This document shows, one piece after another, positions 1 to 11,127 of a stretch of 42,097 nucleotides of DNA. A program made the translations under genes and the position numbers. Each line of letters opens with the position of its first letter. Within the stretch, counting starts at the first letter, position 1. A model generated the notes under the pieces. It was not told where the DNA came from and searched no databases. It saw nothing but the letters and a program-made list of their open reading frames with translations. This stretch comes from Rhodoferax sp. OV413 (GTDB lineage Bacteria > Pseudomonadota > Gammaproteobacteria > Pseudomonadales > Pseudohongiellaceae): positions 1 to 42,097 of the forward strand of contig CALQJO020000028.1 in assembly GCA_943330915.2 (NCBI GenBank). The letters are read 5' to 3'.

Positions 1-462
1 ATGATCAGGGTGGGATTTCAGGCACATGACAGCCCGCGTTACCGCGAGGAATTACTTGCTCATCGGGACTCGGTGGTGGTTGATGCCGGATTCGACCCCT
101 TTGTGCGCAAAAACTGGGAGTCACTGATTACGGGGGAATCCGTCACTGCAGGTATGCTGGTGCCTTCACGGCTTGATACTGTCAGAGTCAGCCTGACCAA
201 AACCGATGCCAGTGACTGCGATCAGGCGGAAGCCAACGTGTACTGTTTTGTCATCCGACCTGCCGGCATGTTGCGTGCTGTAGGCTGGCTGGTGGATCCA
301 ATCTATATCGGCTACGAACAGCAAAGTAAGCAATTGAAGGTGTTCGATGGCATCAGCAATTTGCGGGACGATAATGGCGACCCGCAGAACGTAGTGATTA
401 CTTTTGAATATTTTGAGAATCACCAAACCGCGAGCATTAGCAGCGGTTTTCAAGAACGCTGA
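1..462 (+). CDS. Conserved hypothetical protein, 3' part
   Basis: The open frame covers 153 residues and is already open at base 1, so this is probably the C-terminal part of a longer protein whose start lies outside the window. It has no signal peptide or membrane segment in the visible part. The sequence (for example 'LVPSRLDTVRVSL' and 'FDGISNLRD') resembles a family of uncharacterised gammaproteobacterial proteins of roughly 220-260 residues that I recall without a known function. It ends 35 bp before the DUF2889 gene on the same strand, so the two may be co-transcribed. The ATG at base 1 is probably internal rather than the true start. Confidence 0.6.
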   Translation: MIRVGFQAHDSPRYREELLAHRDSVVVDAGFDPFVRKNWESLITGESVTAGMLVPSRLDTVRVSLTKTDASDCDQAEANVYCFVIRPAGMLRAVGWLVDPIYIGYEQQSKQLKVFDGISNLRDDNGDPQNVVITFEYFENHQTASISSGFQER

Positions 463-497
463 GGTATAATCCTGCGCCTGATGCAGAGGAGTATCTG

Positions 498-1127
498 ATG
501 CCTTTAACAAATCCTGTTCGCCGAGAACATATCCATACCCGGCAGATCAACTTTCAAGGATACGAACGAGAGGACGGCCGGTTTGATATCGAGGCGCATC
601 TGGTCGATACCAAAACCTATGGCTTCAGCAACAACTGGCGGGGAATGATTGAACCGGGTGTAGCGCTGCACGAGATGCTGTTGCGCATCACAATTAACGA
701 CAAATTTGTGATCGAGGATATTGAAGCCGTCACAGACAACAGTCCATTTGCCATGTGCCCGGAGATTGCTGCTGATTACAAAAAACTCATTGGAGTCACG
801 ATGGGTCCCGGCTGGCGCAGCACGATCCGCAGCCGTATGGGTGGTGTTCATGGCTGCACACATCTGACGGAATTGCTGTACCCGATGGCAACGGTTGCCA
901 TTCAGACCATACGCCCCCTGCAGAATCATCGCCGCCGCCAAGCCGATTCAGACAGCCGCCACCACGCAGGCAAACCCTTTGTACTGAACACCTGTCACGC
1001 CTGGGCCGAGTACTCACCTGTAGTTCAGGAGAATGCACCGAATTTCTACGTCCCGCGCGATTTCAGCGAGGTGATTGTCAGTGATTTGCGAACAACTGCT
1101 AAAGATGTTATTCCAGCATCGGAATGA
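498..1127 (+). CDS. DUF2889 domain protein
   Basis: A 209-residue protein matching the DUF2889 family along most of its length. Recognisable blocks are 'RQINFQGYEREDGRFDIEAHL' in shortened form near residues 14-34, 'MIEPGVALHEM' near 51-61, and 'GVHGCTHLTELL' near 114-125, with the Cys/His pair typical of the family. The function is unknown; there is no signal peptide and it is probably cytoplasmic. A good ribosome-binding site, GAGGAG, lies 6 bp before the ATG. The 3' end overlaps the 3' end of the convergent histidine kinase gene by 20 bp. Confidence 0.85.
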   Translation: MPLTNPVRREHIHTRQINFQGYEREDGRFDIEAHLVDTKTYGFSNNWRGMIEPGVALHEMLLRITINDKFVIEDIEAVTDNSPFAMCPEIAADYKKLIGVTMGPGWRSTIRSRMGGVHGCTHLTELLYPMATVAIQTIRPLQNHRRRQADSDSRHHAGKPFVLNTCHAWAEYSPVVQENAPNFYVPRDFSEVIVSDLRTTAKDVIPASE

Positions 1128-3303
1128 CCAGCGTAACCGCCACTCCTTCATACTCCTTGATGTTATCCGCTCTGATCTGCCCCTGATGAAACTCCGCCAC
1201 CAGGCGCGCAATGTGCAGCCCCATGCCCAGGTGCGGTTCACGCTGTTTCTCCTGCGGACGCACTGAAATCATGGAATCAAATAACCTGCCTTTCATTTCT
1301 TCAGGCAGGTAGGGGCCATAATTGGTCACGCGTACAACCGCCCTGTCTTTGATTGCACGACAGAACACGGTGATTGGCTTTTTGTCGTAGCTGAACTCAA
1401 CGGCATTGGCGATCAGTTTGTCCATTAATTGCGCAATGTACTCAGGCACACCGTTAATCATCACGCAACCTTCCAGGTCGGCGTCAATGACTGCATCCGG
1501 GTACGCCAGACGATAGCCCTCGACACAACCTGCCAGCACTTTCACCAGATCTATTTTTTCCTTCTCGGAGGTTTGCAGCATCTGTTCAAGGCGGGTCGCC
1601 TCGCTCATGTTGGTGAGAATCAGATTCAGCCGGCTGATGCCTTCTTCCGCGCGTTGAATGTACACCGCGGACTCCTTGTCCTGAGACACCATACCAAGAT
1701 TCTCAAGAGACGAACGCACCACGGTTACGGGGGTGCGCAATTCATGCGACAAACGCGAAGACATATTCTCCAGATAACTGGTGTATTGACCTAATCGTTC
1801 TACCATGTTGTAAAAACTGCGGGATAGGTCGCCGATTTCATCAGAACTAGTCGTAGCAATGATGGTGTTTTTCAGTCGCCCGTTATCATCGATAATGTTC
1901 TCAGCCTGATTTCTGAGCGCACGTATCCTCGTTGAAATACGTGACGCAAAAAAGAACAGACCAAACGCTGCCAGCAACATCACACCGAGAATGGTATTAA
2001 ACAGCGTTTCCATGGCCTGATTACGGAAGGTTCTCAAGCCGTTCATATTCTGATCAACAACCACCGCTCCCATAATTTCGCCATCAGCATAAATTGGATA
2101 AGCCGCCTCCAGAATACGCGTCTGATCTTCATTGATGGTACGGAACTGCGTTTGTGCTACACCGCCCAGAGCGGAACTCAGATGCGCACCTTCCAGGCGG
2201 CTGCCCACGTAAAGCTCATCAATGAAGTCATTCGAGGGCTTGGTCAGAATCTGGTAATAAATAGGATGCAGCACCCTGTCTTCGAGAAAACGCAGATAGC
2301 GGTTCCCTTCCTCAGCATCCTCGGGCGCCGTTAATGAAAGACCGGTCGCGGTCTGTATGTCTCCCACGCTAAGCAACACACGACGTGTTCTGTCGACCAC
2401 CTGAATACGCGAATCGGTGTAGCCCATACCTTCGACAATTTTGTCGATTTCAGGCGTCGGCCGCTGCACCGCGCCAAGTCGCTCAATATCATTAATGTTC
2501 GAGGTTGCAACCACAGCAGTGACGCTGCGCGTCGCGGGGTCATCCACATCATAAACAGCAAACCCGAGGCTGGACCCCAACATGGTCAGCGGCATGCGCA
2601 GCTCAATTGTGTAGCCGTCCAGATTCTCGTACCACTGCCCGACGATCCGCTCTTCATGTCTGAGCGAGCCAATATCACGGAGATCACCGCCAATTTCATA
2701 GACGTAGATAAACTCCGGACCGCGCGGGGACACCACATAACTCATCAACTCACCGTCCGGTGAGGTCATGGAGATTTGCAGAAAATCGCTGCGATGTATG
2801 CTAACGCTGTCAGGCGACCGATACACCAGCTGGTTATCTACCACATTGATGTAGGCATACAGAAAACGATTGTGCTCGCCGACCAACAGCTTGAAATTCA
2901 GCGACTCATCGTTGTGGTAGTAGCGTGAGAATTCGCTTTGCGGATTAAGAGGCGTCGCGATGGTGTTAGCCCGCCCATAGGACAGTTCATAACGCTGATA
3001 GTCGCCCCAATCATTCAGCGTATTGTCATCAAGTCCAAGTGCGTAATAAATCGGATACACATACAGATTTTCGCTGCGCCGGGCGGGGCCAAATGTACCC
3101 TCGTCAAACAATTCCGGACGCTCATTCAGCGCGGTCGCCAACGCGCGGGCAGTGCCGAGTACTACCTGCTCCTGCCCGCGGCGCAGGTAGTCTTCCATTT
3201 CCAGGATGTAGCGGTATCCAAGCCACGGTATCACCAACAGAAAGCTGGACAGAAAAACCAACTTAAAGCGGATACCAAATGGATGCTTAAGGGCGATAGT
3301 CAT
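1108..3303 (-). CDS. pdsS: Sensor histidine kinase, dedicated-sortase type (PdsS-like)
   Basis: A 731-residue membrane histidine kinase. The order is: an N-terminal membrane segment (about residues 10-30, 'LVFLSSFLLVIPWLGYRYI'), a very large periplasmic sensor region to about 435, a second membrane segment (about 435-457), a HAMP linker, a HisKA domain with the phospho-acceptor in 'SHELRTPVTV' (H520), and a C-terminal ATPase domain with an N-box ('LIANAVEFS') and a G-box ('GMGLHIARL'). Size and N-terminus match my recollection of the 'proteobacterial dedicated sortase system' kinases. It sits directly downstream of its response regulator (17 bp gap), so the two form one operon. A GTG nine bases upstream (3312) is an alternative start. 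No sortase or sortase substrate lies in the window, so the PdsS name rests on family resemblance. Confidence 0.8.
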   Translation of the reverse strand: MTIALKHPFGIRFKLVFLSSFLLVIPWLGYRYILEMEDYLRRGQEQVVLGTARALATALNERPELFDEGTFGPARRSENLYVYPIYYALGLDDNTLNDWGDYQRYELSYGRANTIATPLNPQSEFSRYYHNDESLNFKLLVGEHNRFLYAYINVVDNQLVYRSPDSVSIHRSDFLQISMTSPDGELMSYVVSPRGPEFIYVYEIGGDLRDIGSLRHEERIVGQWYENLDGYTIELRMPLTMLGSSLGFAVYDVDDPATRSVTAVVATSNINDIERLGAVQRPTPEIDKIVEGMGYTDSRIQVVDRTRRVLLSVGDIQTATGLSLTAPEDAEEGNRYLRFLEDRVLHPIYYQILTKPSNDFIDELYVGSRLEGAHLSSALGGVAQTQFRTINEDQTRILEAAYPIYADGEIMGAVVVDQNMNGLRTFRNQAMETLFNTILGVMLLAAFGLFFFASRISTRIRALRNQAENIIDDNGRLKNTIIATTSSDEIGDLSRSFYNMVERLGQYTSYLENMSSRLSHELRTPVTVVRSSLENLGMVSQDKESAVYIQRAEEGISRLNLILTNMSEATRLEQMLQTSEKEKIDLVKVLAGCVEGYRLAYPDAVIDADLEGCVMINGVPEYIAQLMDKLIANAVEFSYDKKPITVFCRAIKDRAVVRVTNYGPYLPEEMKGRLFDSMISVRPQEKQREPHLGMGLHIARLVAEFHQGQIRADNIKEYEGVAVTLVIPMLE

Positions 3304-3320
3304 TGTTCTCACCCACTCTG

Positions 3321-4094
3321 CTAATCTCCCCCGCCCCCACCATCACCTCCGTCGGTGTCACTGGTCATGCCTCCATAGATCCCAACATCGCCGCCGCCAA
3401 TCATCTGGGTATTCCACCGATAACCCATGCCATACACCGTTTCAATGCAATCAAATTCCGGTGCCACCTGCATAAATTTTTTGCGTATGCGTTTGACGTG
3501 AGAGGTGATTGTGCTGCCATCAACAAAAATCTTGGACTCTTGCATTAACACCTGTCTACTTTTGACGTGTCCGGGAAATTTGACTAACGCGTGTACCATC
3601 CAGAATTCAGTCACCGTCAGAGGAACAGCCTGTCCGTCCCATTGAATGGTCAGACGGCCTATATCCAGTACCAGTTTTTCACGCTGAAGCAGGTTTTCAG
3701 GCGAGGTGGGCTGATTCAGAGCGTCCTGACGACGAAACAGCGCCGCAATACGTGCCGACAAGTGCGGCAGGCTGATGTCCTTGGTCAGGTAATCATCCGC
3801 CCCCATCCTTAACCCGCTGACGGTATCAAAATCATTGTCGCGCGCGGTCAGAAAGATAATCGGCAATGTTTCTGACATCGACCTCAGGCTCTGGCAGAGC
3901 GCGAACCCCCCATCAATTTCGTTCTCCAGCCCGATATCGATGATGGCCAGATTTGGCAGACGCAAATCGAAAGCTCGCATGGCGTCACGCCGGTTGGCAA
4001 AGGTCTGCACCTCATAACCCTGTTTTCGCAACACGTCGGCATAATTCTCACGTATTGCCGCCTCGTCCTCAACAATCGCAATTCGTCGCGCCAT
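3321..4094 (-). CDS. pdsR: DNA-binding response regulator, dedicated-sortase type (PdsR-like)
   Basis: A 257-residue OmpR-type regulator. The receiver domain (residues 1-120) has the acidic pocket E9/D10, the phosphorylation site D53 ('LAIIDIGL') and the conserved lysine in 'DYLTKDIS'. A winged-helix DNA-binding domain follows, ending at 'VYGMGYRWN'. The receiver and output domains match my memory of the regulator family paired with class GN sortases ('TVSGLRMGADDYLTKDISL', 'TEFWMVHALVKFPGHVK'). After the normal end of the family there is an extra tail of about 27 residues very rich in glycine and aspartate (about 3324-3404). It is the first gene of the operon with the kinase. The upstream region to 4338 has no other gene. 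Confidence 0.85.
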   Translation of the reverse strand: MARRIAIVEDEAAIRENYADVLRKQGYEVQTFANRRDAMRAFDLRLPNLAIIDIGLENEIDGGFALCQSLRSMSETLPIIFLTARDNDFDTVSGLRMGADDYLTKDISLPHLSARIAALFRRQDALNQPTSPENLLQREKLVLDIGRLTIQWDGQAVPLTVTEFWMVHALVKFPGHVKSRQVLMQESKIFVDGSTITSHVKRIRKKFMQVAPEFDCIETVYGMGYRWNTQMIGGGDVGIYGGMTSDTDGGDGGGGGD

Positions 4095-4338
4095 CTTGCA
4101 CCTTCCCCAATCTCATCCACGCCCGGCCGCACCCTGCTTAGCGGGCTCAGGGCGCTGACTATACCGCATTTACATCGGCAACAAAGTGCCCAGCAATCTG
4201 CGACGCCATACGCCATGATTCTGACATGTTTGTTCAGCACAATGCCCTTGTTTACGCCTGCCATCGCGATAAATCCCTTGTCTAAACCTCCGAAAGCAAG
4301 TGCTTTTGCTGAATCAACATTGCCTGGAGTCTGCCCCG

Positions 4339-5001
4339 ATGAACACTACCCGACTGGTGATTGGAGACAAGAATTTTTCTTCATGGTCGCTACGGCCCTG
4401 GTTGTTGTTGAAAAATTTCGATATCCCTTTTGAGGAAGTCAATGTGGCTCTGTATCAGGGGAATACCGCTGAGAAACTCGGGCCATTGTCCCCTTCGCTG
4501 AAGGTACCTGCATTTCAGCATCGCGATACCACGGTGTGGGACTCCATTGCGATCTGCGAATATATTTCCGAAGCGATGCTCGATGGGAAAGGTTGGCCAA
4601 GCAGTCCACGCAAACGGGCAACAGCCCGCTCCATCTGTGCAGAAGTACATGCTGAATTCCCAAATCTCAAGCGCGACTGGCCGATGAACTGCAACCTGTC
4701 CGTCAAGTTAACCGTTACCGACGCTATTGCTGAGGAGATTGCGCGTATCGACGCAATCTGGAGCTGCTGTCGCCGTAAACATGGCGCTGGCGGAGAATAT
4801 TTGTTTGGGCGATTCTCAATTGCCGATTGTATGTATGCACCCATGGCCATTTCCCTCAAGGCTTACGGTGCTGAACTGAGCTCAGTGGCACAAAATTATG
4901 CAGATACCATTCTTGCAAACGCATGGGTGCAGGAATGGATTAGACAGGGCAAAGCAGAACAGCGATCCCGGAGAGAATTGAGCTCTGTCAGTAGTTTGTA
5001 A
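4339..5001 (+). CDS. Glutathione S-transferase family protein
   Basis: A 220-residue protein with an N-terminal thioredoxin-like domain (residues 1-80). The motif 'IGDKNFSSWSLRPWLLLKNFDIPFEE' (shortened here to its core 'SSWSLRPWL') is typical of a bacterial GST subgroup, followed by 'SPSLKVPAF' with the cis-proline and 'DSIAICEYI', which binds the glutathione glutamyl group. The all-helical C-terminal domain holds 'FSIADCMYAP', the usual GST N-capping region. Substrate cannot be predicted. I chose the ATG at 4339 because the conserved N-terminus begins there; an in-frame ATG at 4300 would add 13 unrelated residues. The gene is probably monocistronic. Confidence 0.87.
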   Translation: MNTTRLVIGDKNFSSWSLRPWLLLKNFDIPFEEVNVALYQGNTAEKLGPLSPSLKVPAFQHRDTTVWDSIAICEYISEAMLDGKGWPSSPRKRATARSICAEVHAEFPNLKRDWPMNCNLSVKLTVTDAIAEEIARIDAIWSCCRRKHGAGGEYLFGRFSIADCMYAPMAISLKAYGAELSSVAQNYADTILANAWVQEWIRQGKAEQRSRRELSSVSSL

Positions 5002-5048
5002 GTGGGTCTCCGTCTTAACCCAAGGAAGACGAAGCGTCTTGCACTCGA

Positions 5049-5100
5049 AGCAGCTCATTGAAGTAGGTGATTGAAGTAGCTCCTTGTAGTAGCTCCTTGT
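5049..5100. repeat. Four-copy 13-bp tandem repeat between GST and GGDEF genes
   Basis: Four head-to-tail 13-mers fill this stretch: AGCAGCTCATTGA (5049-5061), AGTAGGTGATTGA (5062-5074), AGTAGCTCCTTGT (5075-5087) and an identical AGTAGCTCCTTGT (5088-5100). A partial fifth copy (AGT) follows. The array ends 34 bp before the start codon of the diguanylate cyclase. It could be a slippage-made variable-number repeat or a set of regulator-binding sites; nothing in the sequence decides this. Confidence 0.85.
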
Positions 5101-5134
5101 AGTGGGCAAGATTCATTTCCGCTAGACTAGCCCG

Positions 5135-6322
5135 ATGATTATAAGTTCCATCAAACTTCACCTTAAGCGAATCCTGCAGCTTCATCTTGACTTTGAAGAC
5201 CGGCTTGTGAGCATCACATTTGACCGGCTGTTTTTATTGTCGGTGCTGATGCTCATGGTGACGGCAGCGGGACTGCTGATAACGTCACGCTTGAGCTTTG
5301 AGACTGACACACAACAGCAGTGGCAACGGGCCCTGGTTTGGAATTCCGGCCTTACTTTCCTGTCGTTTACGGTGCTGTGCTGGTGGGTACGCCCCTCCTT
5401 GAAACTGTCCGCACTCGCAAAGAAACGCATCTCCCGGTTTGCTCATGCGTTGGTATTGGCCGCCGGCCTTAGTGTTACCAGTATTGATCAGATGGTGACC
5501 CCGGCGGTTACCCCCTTTCTAATGGCCTGCACGGTGGCGAGCGTTTTGATCATCGTCAACCCACTGACCGCGCTAATTATCTACTCTGCTCTGCTCGGTA
5601 TTTACGCCGGAGCGATGACACTGACTCAAACTGACCCCATCTTTCTCATTTCCAATCTGTTTAATGGACTGATGGCGTGCTGCATGTCTGTTGGGTTTTC
5701 CTGGATTCTCTGGCAGCAAAAAATCAGCGCTTTGCAGCAGCAGGATGTTATCTTCCAACAGCAAAAGGAGTTGGAACAAAAGAATAGCCAACTGGAGCAG
5801 CTCGCGACGCGAGATGATCTGACAGGACTGGCCAATCGTCGCATGCTGCGGATTCTGACCACTGAAGAGCAAACGCTGATGATCCGACAAAACACTCCGA
5901 CCTGTTTGTTGCTGCTGGATCTGGATCTGTTCAAAAACATCAACGATGAGCTTGGCCATCCCGCCGGAGATGATCTGTTACGGCAGTTGGGGGCGCTGCT
6001 ACCACAAACGGTCCGCGCATCCGATTGGGTGGCCCGTTGGGGTGGAGAAGAGTTTGCAATACTGTTGCGCAATTCCGATGCCACTCAGGGCATGCAAGTC
6101 GCAGAGCATGTGCGCACCATGATAGAAAAACATCGTTTTCACCTGCCGAATCTGTTGGGTGTCCAACATGATATTGCGATGACCGCGAGCATTGGGGTTG
6201 CACAAATGGATGCAAAAGCGGATGACATGCTTGATCTGGCCTACAAGGCAGCGGACCTTGCGCTGTATGAGGCCAAGGCAGGCGGGCGAAATCGAGTCGT
6301 TTTGCATGCGAGTGCTGCCTGA
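5135..6322 (+). CDS. Membrane-bound diguanylate cyclase (GGDEF)
   Basis: A 395-residue protein that should make cyclic di-GMP from two GTP at the inner membrane. The N-terminal half (about residues 30-195) contains five or six hydrophobic membrane segments and may be a sensor of the MASE type, though no named family is certain. A short coiled coil rich in Gln and Glu (about 195-225) leads to the GGDEF domain. The active site reads GGEEF at 303-307, an active form, and an RxxD inhibitory product site (RASD, 294-297) sits five residues before it. 'DDLTGLANRRML' marks the start of the domain. There is no EAL domain. Just upstream lies the 13-bp tandem repeat. Confidence 0.92.
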   Translation: MIISSIKLHLKRILQLHLDFEDRLVSITFDRLFLLSVLMLMVTAAGLLITSRLSFETDTQQQWQRALVWNSGLTFLSFTVLCWWVRPSLKLSALAKKRISRFAHALVLAAGLSVTSIDQMVTPAVTPFLMACTVASVLIIVNPLTALIIYSALLGIYAGAMTLTQTDPIFLISNLFNGLMACCMSVGFSWILWQQKISALQQQDVIFQQQKELEQKNSQLEQLATRDDLTGLANRRMLRILTTEEQTLMIRQNTPTCLLLLDLDLFKNINDELGHPAGDDLLRQLGALLPQTVRASDWVARWGGEEFAILLRNSDATQGMQVAEHVRTMIEKHRFHLPNLLGVQHDIAMTASIGVAQMDAKADDMLDLAYKAADLALYEAKAGGRNRVVLHASAA

Positions 6323-6362
6323 GTAATGGGCCAGGACTGTGCTTGCGGCCAACCACCGAAAA

Positions 6363-7436
6363 TCAAGCACCGCGCGTCGGCAGCACATCCTTCAATTTCG
6401 CGGCCATCTCACGGATGCTGCGCTCAGTCTCCGCCCAATCGATACAGGCATCCGTTACTGATACGCCATACTTCAGATCACCCAGATCCTTGGGTATCTT
6501 CTGGCTGCCAAAGTTGATATTGCTCTCCAGCATCACCCCAACAATTGAATGGTTACCTTCCAGAATCTGATGTGCCACATCCTTTAACACCAGGGATTGA
6601 ATCATCGGATCCTTATTGGAGTTGGCGTGACTGCAATCGATCATGATGTTGGTGCTGACGCCGCCTTTTCGCAAGGCCTCTTCCGTTTGCGCCACGTTAA
6701 CAGAGTCATAGTTGGGACCGGTACTGCCGCCACGCAAGACCACGTGCGCGTAAGGATTTCCCTTGGTGCGCACCACCGCCACCTGACCCGACTTGTTGAT
6801 ACCCAGGAAGCGGTGTGGGTTGTTCACTGACTGCATGGCATTCACCGCCACCATCAGCCCGCCATCTGTACCATTTTTGAAACCGACAGCAGAAGACAGG
6901 CCACTGGACATCTCGCGATGGGTTTGTGACTCGGTGGTACGAGCTCCAATCGCAGACCAGGCAATCATGTCCTGCAGGTACTGCGGGGAAATTGGATCCA
7001 GCGCTTCAGTAGACGCCGGCAGCCCCATGGATACAATGTCGAGCAGCAACTTGCGACCAATGCGCAGACCATCCTGAATGCGGAACGTGTCATCCATGTA
7101 AGGATCATTGATCAGCCCTTTCCAGCCAATCGAGGTACGCGGTTTCTCAAAATACACTCGCATCACCAGATACAGCGTGTCTTTAACTTCATCTGCCAGC
7201 ACTTTTAAACGCTCGGCATAGTCAATCGCGGCCTTGGTATCGTGAATGGAACATGGGCCCACCACCACAAACAGACGTGGGTCAGTGCGATCCAGAATAT
7301 TAAAAATTGTCTGACGCGCGTTGCGCACAGACTCCAGCGCAACACCTTCAAGTGGCAGATCGGCTTTCAGCTGCGCAGGTGTTAGCAGGGTCTCAATCGA
7401 CTCGATGTTCAGATCATCAGCTTTTAAATCAGTCAT
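6363..7436 (-). CDS. aroG: 3-deoxy-7-phosphoheptulonate synthase (DAHP synthase, class I)
   Basis: A 357-residue enzyme that condenses phosphoenolpyruvate and erythrose-4-phosphate, the first step of the shikimate pathway. Length and sequence match the class I-alpha AroF/G/H enzymes. Visible motifs are 'VVVGPCSIHD', the 'RVYFEKPRTSIGWKG' active-site block, 'GARTTESQTHREM', 'LRGGSTGPNYD' and 'DCSHANSNKDP' with metal ligands. Which of the three feedback-sensitivity types (Phe, Tyr, Trp) it belongs to cannot be read with certainty; aroG is used as a family symbol. It lies 47 bp downstream of thiC on the same strand and is convergent with the diguanylate cyclase gene. Confidence 0.93.
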   Translation of the reverse strand: MTDLKADDLNIESIETLLTPAQLKADLPLEGVALESVRNARQTIFNILDRTDPRLFVVVGPCSIHDTKAAIDYAERLKVLADEVKDTLYLVMRVYFEKPRTSIGWKGLINDPYMDDTFRIQDGLRIGRKLLLDIVSMGLPASTEALDPISPQYLQDMIAWSAIGARTTESQTHREMSSGLSSAVGFKNGTDGGLMVAVNAMQSVNNPHRFLGINKSGQVAVVRTKGNPYAHVVLRGGSTGPNYDSVNVAQTEEALRKGGVSTNIMIDCSHANSNKDPMIQSLVLKDVAHQILEGNHSIVGVMLESNINFGSQKIPKDLGDLKYGVSVTDACIDWAETERSIREMAAKLKDVLPTRGA

Positions 7437-7483
7437 TAACTATTCTCTACTCTCAATTCTTATGTCGTCATAAACCCGGGAGA

Positions 7484-9774
<2,291 letters not shown>

Positions 9775-11127
9775 ATGGGACGATTTACCCGCACGATAGT
9801 TCTAGCGGCAGGACTGCTTGCTTGTGTAAAACCGGTACTTGCCGACGATCTGGTCAGCATACTCGAACTGGCCATGCGCAATGACCCGGCGCTGCGTCAG
9901 GCACAGGCTCAGCTCAATTCCGGACAAGAACAGGTACGCCTGGCGCGCGCCAGTCTGTTACCACAGGTCAGCGCAAACCTGTCCGAGCAGCGTCAATCGA
10001 CCGGGCCTGAAGGCACCATCAGCTTTATCGACCTGAATGCGAGCACACGCCGTTATGGCGTCAACATCCAGCAGTCGCTGCTGAACATGAACTCCTGGTA
10101 CAGCTACCAGGGTGCCAAGGAAGCTGATCAGGCGCGATTCTACAATTTTGCTGCGCAGGAACAGGAACTGATCATCCGTGTTGCTTCAGCCTACTTCAAT
10201 GTCTTGCGCGCCATCGATGACCTCAGCACCAGTCGGCAGGAAGAAGAAGCGGCCATGAGGCAGTTTGAGCGAACCCGTCAGCGTGAAGAAGTAGGTCTGG
10301 TCGCCATCACAGAAGTCTTTGAATCACAAGCAGCCTACGATCTGGCGCGCAACAACACCATTCTGGCTGAAGACGCTGTGTCGTCCAGCTACGAAGCGCT
10401 GGAAGCCATTACCGGGCAACCGCATCCCAATCTGGAAATCCTGCGCGAAGACTTCCCGGTGACACCTGCGGATGGCGAAATGGAAAGCTGGGTCCAGGAA
10501 GCATTAAACAGCAACCCGCAATTGCTGGCTGCAAATTACAGTGTGGAAGCTCAGGCCAGAACGGTTCAGGCACGCCGCTCCGAACACCTGCCCACGATCG
10601 GGCTGCAGAGCAGTTACTCCAACACCGATTCCAACACCGGGCAAGGTGCCGATGGCAGTGTGCGCTCAACGGGGGTGATTGAAGGCTTCAGCGTTGCCGT
10701 GCAGGTCAGCATTCCCTTGTACTCCGGTCATGCAGTGAGCGCGCGACGTAGTCAGGCAGAGTACGACCTGATTGCCCAGCAAGAGCAGGCCAGCCTGATC
10801 CGCCGTCAGACCACACAGAACATCCGCAATGCCTTTCGCCGGGTTAACACCGACGCACTGGTTATTGCCCAGCGCCAGCAGGCCATTGTGTCAGCCCAAT
10901 CGGCACTCAATGCCATCGAAGCCGGTTATGAAGTTGGCACACGTAACATTGTGGATGTGGTCCAGGCTCGCCAGCAGCTGTTTGTGGCACTGCGCAACTA
11001 TTCTGATGCTCGCTACAACTACGTGGTAGACACCCTGCAGCTGAAGCGCACGGCTGGTGTACTCACGCCGCAGGACATTATCGATCTGAACGAGTGGCTG
11101 GCTGAACAGCCGGCAACCGCGCAGTAA
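9775..11127 (+). CDS. TolC-family outer-membrane channel protein
   Basis: A 450-residue protein of the outer-membrane efflux family, which forms the trimeric exit duct for type I secretion or RND/MFS efflux pumps. The N-terminus is a signal peptide (MGRFTRTIVLAAGLLA..., cleavage after 'KPVLA'). Two repeated halves follow, each with the heptad-rich helices of the periplasmic tunnel; 'GYEVGTRNIVDVVQARQQL' near residues 385-403 is the conserved second-repeat motif. An in-frame ATG at 9748 would spoil the charged start of the signal peptide; ACAGGA nine bases before 9775 supports the later start. No pump or membrane-fusion gene is adjacent, so it may serve several partners, as TolC does. A perfect inverted repeat starts immediately after the stop codon. 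Confidence 0.9.
   Translation: MGRFTRTIVLAAGLLACVKPVLADDLVSILELAMRNDPALRQAQAQLNSGQEQVRLARASLLPQVSANLSEQRQSTGPEGTISFIDLNASTRRYGVNIQQSLLNMNSWYSYQGAKEADQARFYNFAAQEQELIIRVASAYFNVLRAIDDLSTSRQEEEAAMRQFERTRQREEVGLVAITEVFESQAAYDLARNNTILAEDAVSSSYEALEAITGQPHPNLEILREDFPVTPADGEMESWVQEALNSNPQLLAANYSVEAQARTVQARRSEHLPTIGLQSSYSNTDSNTGQGADGSVRSTGVIEGFSVAVQVSIPLYSGHAVSARRSQAEYDLIAQQEQASLIRRQTTQNIRNAFRRVNTDALVIAQRQQAIVSAQSALNAIEAGYEVGTRNIVDVVQARQQLFVALRNYSDARYNYVVDTLQLKRTAGVLTPQDIIDLNEWLAEQPATAQ

Noticed and set aside
465-470. TATAAT before the DUF2889 gene as a promoter
   Set aside because: No -35 element is found at a suitable distance and the gene is likely read from upstream.
504-941. 145-codon minus-strand frame opposite the DUF2889 gene
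   Set aside because: It is a shadow of the clearly conserved plus-strand gene, with no recognisable domain.
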